Assembly: GCF_018998565.1 (NCBI RefSeq)
Contig: NZ_JAHNZO010000004.1
Coordinates: 248,001-312,000, forward strand
DNA length: 64,000 nucleotides
From: Paenibacillus oleatilyticus
Lineage (GTDB): Bacteria; Bacillota; Bacilli; Paenibacillales; NBRC-103111
Reading direction: 5' to 3'
Shown: positions 16,344-25,311 of the stretch, piece by piece
Position numbering within the stretch: position 1 is the stretch's first letter
Layout: each line of letters begins with the position of its first letter
Position numbers and translations under genes: made by a program
Notes under the pieces: generated by a model
The model's database searches: none
What the model saw: only the letters and a program-made list of their open reading frames with translations
What the model was told of the DNA's origin: nothing

Positions 16344-17114
16344 CTAACTAAACATCCACGCGCCGAGACTGAGCGTTCCGTACTGATATTTCTGGTACAG
16401 CAGCTTCGCTCTCCGGCCGCGGTCTGCCGCGCCCATCGCAATCAGCAAAGGCGCGAAGTGCTCTGCCGTCGGCACGGCGAGAGAAGCATGCGGCGCACGC
16501 CGCTCGTAATCGAACAAGGCATCCGAATCCCATACCGTAATCCGGTCGTACAGCCAGGCGTCGAATTGCTTCGCCCACAGCTCGGCGGCATCGTCCTGCC
16601 AATGCAATCTGCCAAGATGATGCACCGTTCCGCCGCTGCCGACGATCATGATCCCCTCGCTGCGCAAAGCCTGGAGCGCCCGGCCGATCCGGTACTGCTC
16701 TTCCGGTACCAACAGCGGATTCACGGACAGATGGACGACAGGCACGTCCGCCGCGGGATGCATGAGCGAGAGCAGCGTCCATACGCCGTGATCGAGTCCC
16801 CGGGTATCGTCCAGCGCGCAGGCGATCCCTTCGGCATCGAGCAGCCGTCGAACGCCCATCGCGAGCAAAATATTCCCTTTCGCCGGATAAGACATACCGT
16901 ACAGCTTCTCCGGAAACCCGAAAAAATCGTGCAGCGTATCCGGCTCGGCCGCCGCGCCGATCGTCTGCACTTCGCTTTCCCAATGGGCGCTGAATACGAC
17001 AATCCCTGCGGGCTTCGGCAGCTGCGCCCCGAGCGCTTTCAAGAAACGGGAATAGCTATGCGGCTCCGTCACAAGTGTCGGCAGGCCATGAGCGAGAAAA
17101 AAGGACGGGTACAT
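16344..17114 (-). CDS. ygiD: DODA-type extradiol ring-cleavage dioxygenase
   Basis: A 256-residue enzyme of the YgiD / 4,5-DOPA extradiol dioxygenase family (LigB-like). Visible His residues that fit metal and substrate binding are H9 (FLAHG), H44 (FSAHWES), H62 (LHDFFGFP), H109 (LDHGVW), H165 (GTVHHLG) and H219 (EHFAPLL). The enzymes open catechol-type rings between adjacent carbons; E. coli YgiD acts on DOPA in vitro, but the natural substrate is generally unknown. Length is usual for the family. GGAG lies 12 bases before the ATG, a rather long spacing. It stands alone between the unknown gene and glpP. Confidence 0.88.
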   Translation of the reverse strand: MYPSFFLAHGLPTLVTEPHSYSRFLKALGAQLPKPAGIVVFSAHWESEVQTIGAAAEPDTLHDFFGFPEKLYGMSYPAKGNILLAMGVRRLLDAEGIACALDDTRGLDHGVWTLLSLMHPAADVPVVHLSVNPLLVPEEQYRIGRALQALRSEGIMIVGSGGTVHHLGRLHWQDDAAELWAKQFDAWLYDRITVWDSDALFDYERRAPHASLAVPTAEHFAPLLIAMGAADRGRRAKLLYQKYQYGTLSLGAWMFS

Positions 17115-17205
17115 TCGCGCATCATTCTCCTTTTCGATGAGCTGCTCCGGAACGCCAGATCTGTTATATCGTATTCATCCGCTGACGGAGAGGCGCCAAT
17201 TCTAC

Positions 17206-17748
17206 TCAGCTCCAGAGCTCGATCCGGCTGGTCGATACGGCAATCGCGCCGGCGTTGAACAGAACGGGCAGCTCCTCCTTCTTTTCGACGAATCCGCCCA
17301 AAATGATATCGAGCCCCGTTTCGTTTTTGATCAAGTTGAGTTTGGGATAAGAGAAGCTCGGTAAAATCTCGATATAGTCCGGCTTCACTTGAGCGGCCGA
17401 ATTAATAATCGTGCGGATCGAGTGGGAGTCGATAATGAAGCCGCGCTGAATGGCGCTCAGTCCGTATTTTTTGGCGTGGAGCAGGCAAGACGTCCGGGTG
17501 CTGATGATCCCGTCGATTTTAATCACCTTGGATAAAAAATGAATCGAAGCCTCGTCATCTTTAATCCCTTTCACCATCTCCAAATGAAGGTATATTTTTT
17601 TGTTCGCTTGCTTGACCGCCCCTACGATGCTTTGTAATTGGATCAATTCCCCCTCCAACAAAAAAATAACTTCGTGCGGCGAAGCGAGCGCCTTCTCCAA
17701 TTCTTTGAATCCCCGGACAGCGGGAATCATGGTGTTCGGCTTCAACAT
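17206..17748 (-). CDS. glpP: glycerol-3-phosphate-responsive antiterminator GlpP
   Basis: The 180-residue product matches GlpP throughout: PAVRGFKELEKALAS near the start, VIFLLEGELIQLQSIV, IHFLSKVIKIDGIISTR and GLSAIQRGFIIDSHSI, on a small TIM-barrel-like fold. In Bacillus, GlpP with glycerol 3-phosphate binds the leader RNA of glpFK and glpD and prevents termination. A matching leader hairpin is present upstream of glpF here. A terminator separates it from glpK, so it probably has its own promoter. An AAGGAGG site precedes the ATG. Confidence 0.93.
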   Translation of the reverse strand: MLKPNTMIPAVRGFKELEKALASPHEVIFLLEGELIQLQSIVGAVKQANKKIYLHLEMVKGIKDDEASIHFLSKVIKIDGIISTRTSCLLHAKKYGLSAIQRGFIIDSHSIRTIINSAAQVKPDYIEILPSFSYPKLNLIKNETGLDIILGGFVEKKEELPVLFNAGAIAVSTSRIELWS

Positions 17749-17843
17749 AAAATCCTCCTTCGATAAAAATAGGAATTCTCTTCAAGTGCAGACGTTACGA
17801 TCCTTTTTAACATACCCCGTCGGGGACCGGAAAACAAGCGAAA

Positions 17844-17886
17844 CCGTGCTGCGGCCCTTCTCCTGAAGAAGGATGCCACAACACGG
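17844..17886 (-). terminator. terminator after glpK
   Basis: On the minus strand CCGTGTTGTGGC pairs with GCCGCAGCACGG through 12 bp with two G-U pairs, followed by TTTCGCTTGTTTT. Confidence 0.7.
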
Positions 17887-17898
17887 CCCGGTCACTGC

Positions 17899-19446
<1,548 letters not shown>

Positions 19447-19453
19447 CTATGCG

Positions 19454-20164
19454 TCAGCTTCCGAAAACCGCATAATAAAATAGCGTTCCGAGCGAACCGC
19501 CGACCAGCGGACCGACGATCGGAATCCAGGCATAGCCCCAGTCCGAAGATCCCTTCTTCCCGAGCGGCAGCACCGCATGCGCGATGCGCGGACCTAGGTC
19601 GCGGGCCGGATTCATCGCGTAGCCGGTCGTTCCTCCGAACGAAAGACCGACGCCGACCAGCAGGAAGCCGACGACAAACGGGTTCAAGCCGTCCGTAAAT
19701 TTGTTGGCGCCGATCGCCAAAATGCAGACAAACAGAATAAACGTAGCCAGCACTTCGCTGATCAGGTTCGCGAACGGGCTGCGGATGGCAGGTCCTGTCG
19801 CGAAGGTTCCGAGCTTCGCCCCGGTATCCTCGGTCGCTTTCCAGTGCGGCAAGTACTGCAGCCATACGAGACACGCTCCCAAAAACGCCCCGATGAACTG
19901 CGCGGCAATATAGGACGGGACCTTCTCCCAAGGGAATTGTCCGGCCATGGCCAGCCCGACGGTAAAGGCGGGATTCAAGTGCGCGCCGCTGATCCGGCCG
20001 ACCGCAAAAATCGCAATGGCGAGCGCGAGCCCCCAGCCCATCGCAATGACAATCCAGCCCGAATTTTGCGCTTTGGATTTGTTCAGACTCACTCCGGCAC
20101 ATACCCCATCGCCGAATAAAATTAAAAGCATCGTCCCCAGCAATTCTCCCATAAACGGAGTCAT
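19454..20164 (-). CDS. glpF: glycerol uptake facilitator (aquaglyceroporin)
   Basis: The 236-residue channel lets glycerol diffuse into the cell, where GlpK traps it. Both half-helix NPA motifs are visible: HLNPAFTVG (about 62-70) and AMNPARDLG (about 197-205), with six membrane helices around them. The Asp after the second motif is typical of glycerol channels rather than water channels. The ATG at 20164 has GGGAGGT upstream; the longer frame from 20209 has no site. It is the first gene of glpFK. Confidence 0.95.
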   Translation of the reverse strand: MTPFMGELLGTMLLILFGDGVCAGVSLNKSKAQNSGWIVIAMGWGLALAIAIFAVGRISGAHLNPAFTVGLAMAGQFPWEKVPSYIAAQFIGAFLGACLVWLQYLPHWKATEDTGAKLGTFATGPAIRSPFANLISEVLATFILFVCILAIGANKFTDGLNPFVVGFLLVGVGLSFGGTTGYAMNPARDLGPRIAHAVLPLGKKGSSDWGYAWIPIVGPLVGGSLGTLFYYAVFGS

Positions 20165-20193
20165 CGGCCTACCTCCCGGCATTATGTTTTGTT

Positions 20194-20209
20194 TTGTAAA
20201 CCCTTTCAA
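20194..20209. promoter_or_regulatory. cre-like catabolite control site
   Basis: TTGTAAACCCTTTCAA fits the cre pattern WTGNNARCGNWWWCAW with one mismatch (C for the central G). It lies in the glpF leader, 30 bp before the start codon, where bound CcpA could block elongation. Confidence 0.45.
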
Positions 20210-20312
20210 ACATTCGCTTTAAAGAAAGACTTCCCCGTTTAAATTGATCATAGGTCAATAAGTTTTGCACCCGAGCCCTTGCATGAAGAGCCCCTCCTTT
20301 CCAGGATAAGAC

Positions 20313-20366
20313 AAAAAACAGCCATGATCCGAAATGTGGAAAGCTCCACTTTGGACGATGGCTGTT
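20313..20366 (-). terminator. glpF leader attenuator (GlpP target)
   Basis: On the minus strand AACAGCCAT pairs with ATGGCTGTT, with more pairing inside (TCC/GGA, TGG/CCA), and runs into TTTTTTG. It stands between the glpF promoter and gene, as in the GlpP-controlled leader of Bacillus glpFK. Confidence 0.75.
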
Positions 20367-20405
20367 CTCATCTTCTCACAGCAAAACTGTTTACTTGTGA
20401 TTTTT

Positions 20406-20434
20406 ATTATAGTATAAGCGCATCGTTTCGTAAA
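20406..20434 (-). promoter_or_regulatory. glpF promoter
   Basis: On the minus strand TTTACG and a perfect TATAAT are 17 bp apart. The predicted leader is about 235 bases long and contains the attenuator. Confidence 0.7.
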
Positions 20435-20607
20435 CCCTGTATCCCCAAAATTCCATTTATTTGAATGCTACGCCAATTGCACCCTAAATAATCCGTATCT
20501 TGTTAAAGACAATCGGCCGTTACCGTTGCCTTCCGTTTTTATGATACCATAGATTGCAGAAGGATCAGGACTGCAAGGCATGACATCGGACGGACAGGAG
20601 GCATGAC

Positions 20608-21207
20608 ATGCGCAAGCTCGTATTTTTCCTGGGTCCCGCCGGCGCGGGCAAGACGACCTTGGCCAAAGCCCTGGCCCGCAGACGCCATGCGGCCTTATTC
20701 GATATGGACACCTTGTCCCGCCCCGCATCGGAGGCGATTATGACCCTCTCCGGGCTTGACCCGAACGACCGCGATTCCGACGTTTACAAAATACGCTGCC
20801 GGGATCTGGGCTACCGCATCACGATGGACGCCGCCCTGGAGAATGTGGACCTCGGCGTGAACGCCTTCGTCATCGGCCCGTTTACCCGGGAGCTCGAAGA
20901 TCCGGTATGGCCGGAGAAAGAACTGCAGCGGATCGGCGCGTCGCTGCACGACGTGGATGTCAAAGCGATCCTCGTATCGCTTCCCGGCGAGCAGCATTAC
21001 CGGGGGCGCATCCGGGATAGAGGCTTAGCCCTGGATGCATGGAAGCTGGAGAACTGGAGCGAATTCAGCCGCTCCCTTGCGGTTCGGGAAGTCCGGTGGA
21101 AGCTGCCGGCCTCATCGATTCTCCCGTTCGATAACGCAGGCCCGCTCTCGGAAGAAAAGCTGCAACAGGTCGAGCGATTTATTTACGGAGACGACTCGGA
21201 AGACTAG
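20608..21207 (+). CDS. P-loop kinase-like AAA_33 protein
   Basis: The 199-residue protein is a small nucleoside-triphosphate-binding enzyme. A Walker A loop GPAGAGKTT (9-17) directly follows the first strand LVFFL, and DMDTLSRP supplies an acidic residue at the expected second strand. The layout is that of small P-loop kinases (AAA_33 / gluconate-kinase-like), and RIRDRGLALDAWKLENW may be part of the lid. The substrate is unknown. GGAGG eight bases before the ATG supports the start. It stands alone and is followed by a hairpin terminator. Confidence 0.75.
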   Translation: MRKLVFFLGPAGAGKTTLAKALARRRHAALFDMDTLSRPASEAIMTLSGLDPNDRDSDVYKIRCRDLGYRITMDAALENVDLGVNAFVIGPFTRELEDPVWPEKELQRIGASLHDVDVKAILVSLPGEQHYRGRIRDRGLALDAWKLENWSEFSRSLAVREVRWKLPASSILPFDNAGPLSEEKLQQVERFIYGDDSED

Positions 21208-21227
21208 ATCGGGGCTCCAGCTAAAGC

Positions 21228-21255
21228 AAAAGGCCCCTTGTTTTCGAAGGGGCCT
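21228..21255 (+). terminator. hairpin after the kinase gene
   Basis: AGGCCCCTT (21231-21239) pairs with AAGGGGCCT (21247-21255). No T-run follows on the plus strand. It is nearly identical to the trxA terminator 230 bp away. Confidence 0.55.
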
Positions 21256-21302
21256 CAAGGTGTTGAAAAGAGGTTTTTGTCTTAAATAGAGAAACATACG
21301 TA

Positions 21303-21423
21303 GGTGGGGTATCTACTGGAGGAGCGATAGCGATCGCCTTTGTCTGCGGGAAATACCCGCTGCTAAGCGGCTTCCAATAAAAATTTCCTGCAGACAAGAG
21401 CGACCGAAAGTAGATACCCCACC
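21303..21423 (+). repeat. nested-palindrome element, copy 1
   Basis: The outer stem GGTGGGGTATCTACT (21303-21317) pairs perfectly with 21409-21423. A 17-nt linker GGAGGAGCGATAGCGAT leads to CGCCTTTG (21335-21342), then an inner stem TCTGCGGGAAAT (21343-21354) that pairs with 21383-21394 with one wobble. The loop holds a small CCGCT/AGCGG hairpin. CAAGAGCG (21395-21402) and a 6-nt spacer lead back to the outer stem. See copies 2-4 for the same plan with other stem sequences. Confidence 0.85.
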
Positions 21424-21456
21424 CACTCGTACACTCTATTGCTTCTCACCAAGCTC

Positions 21457-21490
21457 AAAAGGCCCCTCGTTTTTCCGAAGGGGCCTTTTT
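21457..21490 (-). terminator. trxA terminator
   Basis: AAAGGCCCCTTCGG and its partner GAGGGGCCTTTT form a strong hairpin with T-runs on both strands, 11 bp after the trxA stop. Confidence 0.8.
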
Positions 21491-21500
21491 ATCGTTACCA

Positions 21501-21815
21501 TTACAGCTGCGCTTGCACCCAAGACTCCAGCTCCGTCAGCGGACGGACGCCTACTTGCGTACCGACCTCGACGCCGTTTTTGAACAGCTTCAGCGTCGGA
21601 ATGCTCATCACGCCGTATTGTCCGGCCGTTTCCGGATTGTCGTCCACGTTCACCTTCGCGATCTTCACCGAATCGCCGAGCTTGCCGTTCAGCTCCTCAA
21701 GGATAGGGGCGATCATTTTGCAAGGACCGCACCAAGGCGCCCAGAAATCGACCAGCACGACACCTTCTTGAATCGTATCCTTAAACTCCGCATCTTTGAC
21801 ATTGACAATAGCCAT
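21501..21815 (-). CDS. trxA: thioredoxin
   Basis: A 104-residue cytoplasmic disulfide reductase. The active-site WCGPC is at 28-32 in FWAPWCGPCK, and the cis-proline loop is in MSIPTLKLF; length and order are those of thioredoxin 1. The ATG at 21815 has GGAG eight bases upstream, and a GTG three codons earlier sits on top of that site. It provides electrons to ribonucleotide reductase and repairs oxidised proteins in general. It ends in a strong terminator and follows the IDEAL-like gene by 30 bp, so the two may share a transcript. Confidence 0.97.
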   Translation of the reverse strand: MAIVNVKDAEFKDTIQEGVVLVDFWAPWCGPCKMIAPILEELNGKLGDSVKIAKVNVDDNPETAGQYGVMSIPTLKLFKNGVEVGTQVGVRPLTELESWVQAQL

Positions 21816-21845
21816 CTCAACCACTCCTTCGTTTAATTTTTAGGT

Positions 21846-22265
21846 TTAACGCAGATTTTCCATATTGAATCCGAACGGAAACCGGGAGGCCGGGGCCTTC
21901 CACCCGCTCGGTCCGGGAAGGCTCGGCTTCCGCCCTCCCGCCGCTTGCGCGGACGCCGAGGGCAGCATGGCGCTCAATTCTTCAAACCATGCCTGATCCC
22001 GGGTCTGCAGCGCCAGCTCGATCAGGTCGTGCAGTGCCGCTTCGTCCGCAGGCAGTCCGTCGGGCTCGGGCAGCCGGGTTACTTTCGACTGCCGGGCCTC
22101 CGTCACAAAGCCTACCGCTTCGGCGCGGTCGCATTGCGTAATCCGAACCCGCAGCGCGCCATTTCCATCCGTCCATTCGACGTATCCGATAAATCTTTCG
22201 TCCTTCCAGGAAGTCCCGCTAACCCAGTCGCCTTCCCGAATCAGCCCATGATTTGCAGCTGCCAT
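21846..22265 (-). CDS. IDEAL-like domain protein
   Basis: The 139-residue protein begins with a small beta-rich part: REGDWVSGTSWKDERFIGYVE reads like an SH3-type strand set. A segment around 83-104, DLIELALQTRDQAWFEELS, resembles the IDEAL domain (a short helical motif found in Bacilli proteins). The tail is Pro/Gly-rich. The function is unknown. The ATG at 22265 is nine bases after GGAGGG. Its upstream region carries AACTGTTAT, a word also present upstream of the neighbouring Rrf2 regulator gene, so it may belong to that regulon. Confidence 0.65.
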   Translation of the reverse strand: MAAANHGLIREGDWVSGTSWKDERFIGYVEWTDGNGALRVRITQCDRAEAVGFVTEARQSKVTRLPEPDGLPADEAALHDLIELALQTRDQAWFEELSAMLPSASAQAAGGRKPSLPGPSGWKAPASRFPFGFNMENLR

Positions 22266-22321
22266 GTTGATCACCCTCCCTTTTTAACACCATTAAACGG
22301 TTATGAAGCCTCTGAAACGAC

Positions 22322-22341
22322 TGAAACTATTTTGATAACAG
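22322..22341. promoter_or_regulatory. possible Rrf2 operator before the IDEAL-like gene
   Basis: On the minus strand this reads AACTGTTATCAAAATAGTTT, sharing AACTGTTAT with the site upstream of the Rrf2 gene. It lies 57 bp before the start of the IDEAL-like gene. Confidence 0.35.
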
Positions 22342-22356
22342 TTGCGTTAAAAAAAA

Positions 22357-22788
22357 TTAGCTCTTTCTCTGCTGCTTCGCGAGGACGCGTTCCAGCACGT
22401 CTTGAATCGTCAGCCGCTGGAGGTACGTCAGCATCTGCTCCTCGGCCTCCGTGAATATATGATCCATCACCTCGGTCATATTGCAAGCGACGAGGCAGTC
22501 CTCCTCCACATTCCCCGAGCACCAGGACGGCTTAATCGAACCGAACGACGTGGCGCGGTAAATCTCGGCAAGCGTGACCTCGTCCGGCCGGCAGTTTAAC
22601 GCAAATCCTCCGCCGCTGCCTTCCTTCGTCGTCACATACCCCTGCTTGCGCAGACAGCCCATCACCTTGCGTACACGGGCCGGATGCGTATCCACATTGT
22701 GGGCGATCATATCGCTGGTAGCCATATGATCCGGCCGATAGGCGAGCAGCACGAGGCTGTGGACGGCAATCGTAAATTCGCTGTTCAC
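22357..22788 (-). CDS. Rrf2-family transcriptional regulator with cysteine cluster
   Basis: The 143-residue DNA-binding protein has the Rrf2 plan: FTIAVHSLVLLAY helix, a winged helix-turn-helix (about 22-65) with TSDMIAHNVDTHPARVRKVM and the wing KEGSGGGFALN, then VTLAEIYRAT. Three cysteines, C90, C98 and C102, fall where IscR and NsrR bind an iron-sulfur cluster, though spacing (C-x7-C-x3-C) differs from both. It may sense redox, nitric oxide or iron-sulfur status. The GTG at 22788 with GGGAG seven bases upstream is preferred to a longer frame from 22851. An AT-rich near-palindrome just upstream suggests autoregulation. Confidence 0.8.
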   Translation of the reverse strand: MNSEFTIAVHSLVLLAYRPDHMATSDMIAHNVDTHPARVRKVMGCLRKQGYVTTKEGSGGGFALNCRPDEVTLAEIYRATSFGSIKPSWCSGNVEEDCLVACNMTEVMDHIFTEAEEQMLTYLQRLTIQDVLERVLAKQQRKS

Positions 22789-22816
22789 CGGGCGGCTCCC
22801 TTCTCTCCGTTCGCTT

Positions 22817-22839
22817 ACTGTAATTATAATAATAACAGT
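22817..22839. promoter_or_regulatory. AT-rich near-palindrome upstream of the Rrf2 gene
   Basis: ACTGT (22817-22821) and ACAGT (22835-22839) flank a 13-bp A/T-only centre. The minus strand reads AACTGTTAT across the right arm. It fits an Rrf2-type operator for autoregulation. Confidence 0.45.
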
Positions 22840-22880
22840 TACTTTTGTCAAATCCGCTTATGCACCGTTCCCCGAACGAC

Positions 22881-22917
22881 AAAAACAGAGCCGCCCCTTC
22901 CCGGAAATCGGCTCTGT
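22881..22917 (-). terminator. terminator after the Gln-rich gene
   Basis: ACAGAGCCG pairs with CGGCTCTGT, followed on the minus strand by TTTTTG. Confidence 0.8.
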
Positions 22918-22931
22918 CCGCTTACGCCCGA

Positions 22932-23258
22932 TTATTGATAGAAATTGCCGCGGGCGAAGTTTTGATTTTGCTGCGATTGAAAGCTTGCTTGATTCAACTG
23001 TGCGGCCGTTTGCTCCAGCTGATTGCAGATTTGCGCCATTTGCTGCATTTGCTGTACCGCCGTTTGGTGGCCTTGCAGCGCCGTTTGGATCACTTGCACC
23101 GCATGCTGCTCGCGCTGCGACAAAATTTGCAGCTGCTGCGCATTTTGCTGCTCTTGCTGGAGCAGACGCTGGTAATTCGCGCTCGCTTGATCCGTTTGCT
23201 GGATCAATTGTTGAATCATTTGCTGGCATTGGTTCAATTGCTGCGTAGCGTTGAACAT
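22932..23258 (-). CDS. glutamine-rich coiled-coil protein
   Basis: The 108-residue protein is about one third Gln, with many Ala and Asn, and reads as one long amphipathic coiled coil (MIQQLIQQTDQ, LQILSQREQHAVQVIQ). I do not recognise its family; small Gln-rich proteins of this sort occur in spore coats of Bacillales, but there is no direct evidence for that here. AAGGAGG ten bases before the ATG and a terminator right after the stop show it is a real single-gene unit. It has no signal peptide or membrane segment. Confidence 0.7.
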   Translation of the reverse strand: MFNATQQLNQCQQMIQQLIQQTDQASANYQRLLQQEQQNAQQLQILSQREQHAVQVIQTALQGHQTAVQQMQQMAQICNQLEQTAAQLNQASFQSQQNQNFARGNFYQ

Positions 23259-23378
23259 GGATGGAATTCCTCCTTGGCATGCTTTCTGGAAATGGTTGGG
23301 TTCTTCTTTAGCCCATTTTAGTATGCATGCTCCTTTTCATCCTTATTCATCCCTACGCAAAAAAACTTCCCGCCTCGC

Positions 23379-24182
23379 TTACAGCGTCCATTCCTCCGAC
23401 AACTGCACGTAAAGCTCGATCAAAAAAGCCGTCGACTGGGCCGCATACAGCTCCCGTTCCAGCTCCAGCTTGGTTCCGAGCCGCTCGGCAACCTGCCTGG
23501 AGAGCTCCTCGCGCTTGAACTTATCCAACGAAGGCAGGCGTTCCACGAACGTGGACAGCAGCAGCCAATCTTCCCGCTCGATCCGGCAGCGGAACGTTTC
23601 GGACAGCTTGAGCTCATACGGCAGGCGAATGCGATTCTTGTCCAGCCACTTCCGGGTCCGCTTGCGCAGGATGAGCCGCTCATGCTGCATATCCCGGATG
23701 ACGAGCGTGCCTGCGGCCAGGTCGCCGATCCGTTTGTCCATCGGATGGAAGAACATCCACAGCATGCCGACAAAATAAAAGGACGGCAGAAAATCGATCA
23801 ACCGGAAAAAGTTGCGGATGATCGCCGACAGCAGCGTAACCGGCTGGCCGTTCTCCTGAATGACGCGCAGGCCCAGCCATTTTTTGCCGAACGTTTGCCC
23901 GCCCATATAATATTCCGCCAACGCGTAGTAGCAGCCGATCAATATAAAGCTAAGCACGATCAGGAAAGCGGCCGCATATTCCCCAAGCGCATCGTCCAGG
24001 CCGATGTCCAGCAGCATCAGGATCAGACCGACCAGCAGGCTGATGGCCCCGAAGGCTGCCAGCAGCAGCAGATTGTCTATGAGCTGAGCGGCTGTCCGGC
24101 TGCCGATGCCCGCCGTCCGAAACTGGAGCCGGACATGCTCCGGCGTCACGATCGACGCTTCCCTGATATTCACCTCGTTCAT
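23379..24182 (-). CDS. RDD-family membrane protein
   Basis: The 267-residue protein has four or five membrane helices (about 35-165) of the RDD family, with the family Arg and Asp residues in GIGSRTAAQLID and a FGKKWLGLRV loop. A basic cytoplasmic tail of about 90 residues follows (RLILRKRTRKWLDKNR). RDD proteins are poorly characterised; some affect ion or osmotic balance. The ATG at 24182 has GGAG upstream. It diverges from the SpoIIM-like gene, and both belong to a cluster (RDD, SpoIIM, DUF58, MoxR, DUF4129) seen together in many bacteria. Confidence 0.8.
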   Translation of the reverse strand: MNEVNIREASIVTPEHVRLQFRTAGIGSRTAAQLIDNLLLLAAFGAISLLVGLILMLLDIGLDDALGEYAAAFLIVLSFILIGCYYALAEYYMGGQTFGKKWLGLRVIQENGQPVTLLSAIIRNFFRLIDFLPSFYFVGMLWMFFHPMDKRIGDLAAGTLVIRDMQHERLILRKRTRKWLDKNRIRLPYELKLSETFRCRIEREDWLLLSTFVERLPSLDKFKREELSRQVAERLGTKLELERELYAAQSTAFLIELYVQLSEEWTL

Positions 24183-24255
24183 TTCCCCGCTCCTTCTTTC
24201 CATTTTTGTGGTAATATTGAACTATTCGAGAGACGGAAGGAGATCGTCCCACCCC

Positions 24256-25311
24256 ATGAACATTCAGCGTTTTATCCGCGAGCATAAGCCCGTATGGACC
24301 GAGCTCGACGGATTGCTGGCCTTATTCGAGAAAAAACGTCGCACGGTGCAGGCGCCACAGGTCGACCGGTTGACCTTCTTGTACCGAACGGCCTCGGCTC
24401 ACCTGGCCTATGCGCAAACGTACTACCCCGGCGACGAGATCGGGCTTTATCTCAATCAGCTCGTAGCCCGGGCACACCATGCCCTGCATGCCGAACAGTG
24501 GAAAACGTCCCATCGGCTCGGCGATTTTTTCAAGCGCCGGTTTATCGGCTACGTGCTGGAACGCAGACGGTTCATTGCGCTGGCGTTTCTGCTGTTTATG
24601 GTCGGAGCGCTGTCCGGCTTCGCCGCCGTCTGGCAGGACCCGCTGAATTTGTATGCGCTCGTATCCCCCGAGATGGCCGACGGCATCAATCCCGATGCGG
24701 TGGGCAAAAACCACGGCGAAGTGCAGAGCGCCGTCATGTCTACATCCATCATGACCAACAACATCCGGGTCGCCGTTCTTGCGTTCGTGAGCGGCATCAC
24801 TTTCGGGCTGCTGACGGTCTACGTGCTGTTCTACAACGGCATCCTGATCGGCGCGTTAACCGCCGTCTTTTGGCAGTCCGGCAAAAGCTACGTGTTCTGG
24901 GCGTACATTTTGCCGCACGGCGTCATCGAGCTGACCGCCATCTTCATTGCCGGAGGCTCCGGCTTGTATATGGGCTACCGGATGATCAATCCCGGGCCGT
25001 ATACGCGAAAATATATGCTTCTGCGCTCCGTCAAGGAATCGGCGCTCCTGATGGTCGGCACGATTCCGCTGTTCGTCATCGCCGGGATGATCGAAGGCTA
25101 TATTACGCCTTCCGGCTTGTCGCTGGAAACGAAGTATATCGTCGCGGGCGCCACACTGATTGCCCTGGCGCTGTATGTCGCTTACGGCCGTTTGAACGAA
25201 CGCAGGCATAAGCGACTTGCGGCCGAAGGCGCCGTCCCGAAGGACGAAGCCGGGACGACGACGGCGGACCTCTTCTCCTCCCCGAAATCTATATCGAATC
25301 GTTCGATTTAA
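24256..25311 (+). CDS. SpoIIM-family (DUF95) membrane protein
   Basis: The 351-residue protein has a cytoplasmic N-terminal part (1-105, starting NIQRFIREHKPVWTELDGLL) and about six membrane helices. The family hallmark is seen in NNIRVAVLAFVSGITFG and in ILPHGVIELTAIFIAGGSG. SpoIIM acts with SpoIID and SpoIIP at engulfment, but this version is the longer one that sits with MoxR/DUF58 genes and is probably not the sporulation SpoIIM itself. The ATG at 24256 has AAGGAG 13 bases upstream, slightly far. Its last 23 bp overlap the convergent DUF58 gene. Confidence 0.85.
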   Translation: MNIQRFIREHKPVWTELDGLLALFEKKRRTVQAPQVDRLTFLYRTASAHLAYAQTYYPGDEIGLYLNQLVARAHHALHAEQWKTSHRLGDFFKRRFIGYVLERRRFIALAFLLFMVGALSGFAAVWQDPLNLYALVSPEMADGINPDAVGKNHGEVQSAVMSTSIMTNNIRVAVLAFVSGITFGLLTVYVLFYNGILIGALTAVFWQSGKSYVFWAYILPHGVIELTAIFIAGGSGLYMGYRMINPGPYTRKYMLLRSVKESALLMVGTIPLFVIAGMIEGYITPSGLSLETKYIVAGATLIALALYVAYGRLNERRHKRLAAEGAVPKDEAGTTTADLFSSPKSISNRSI

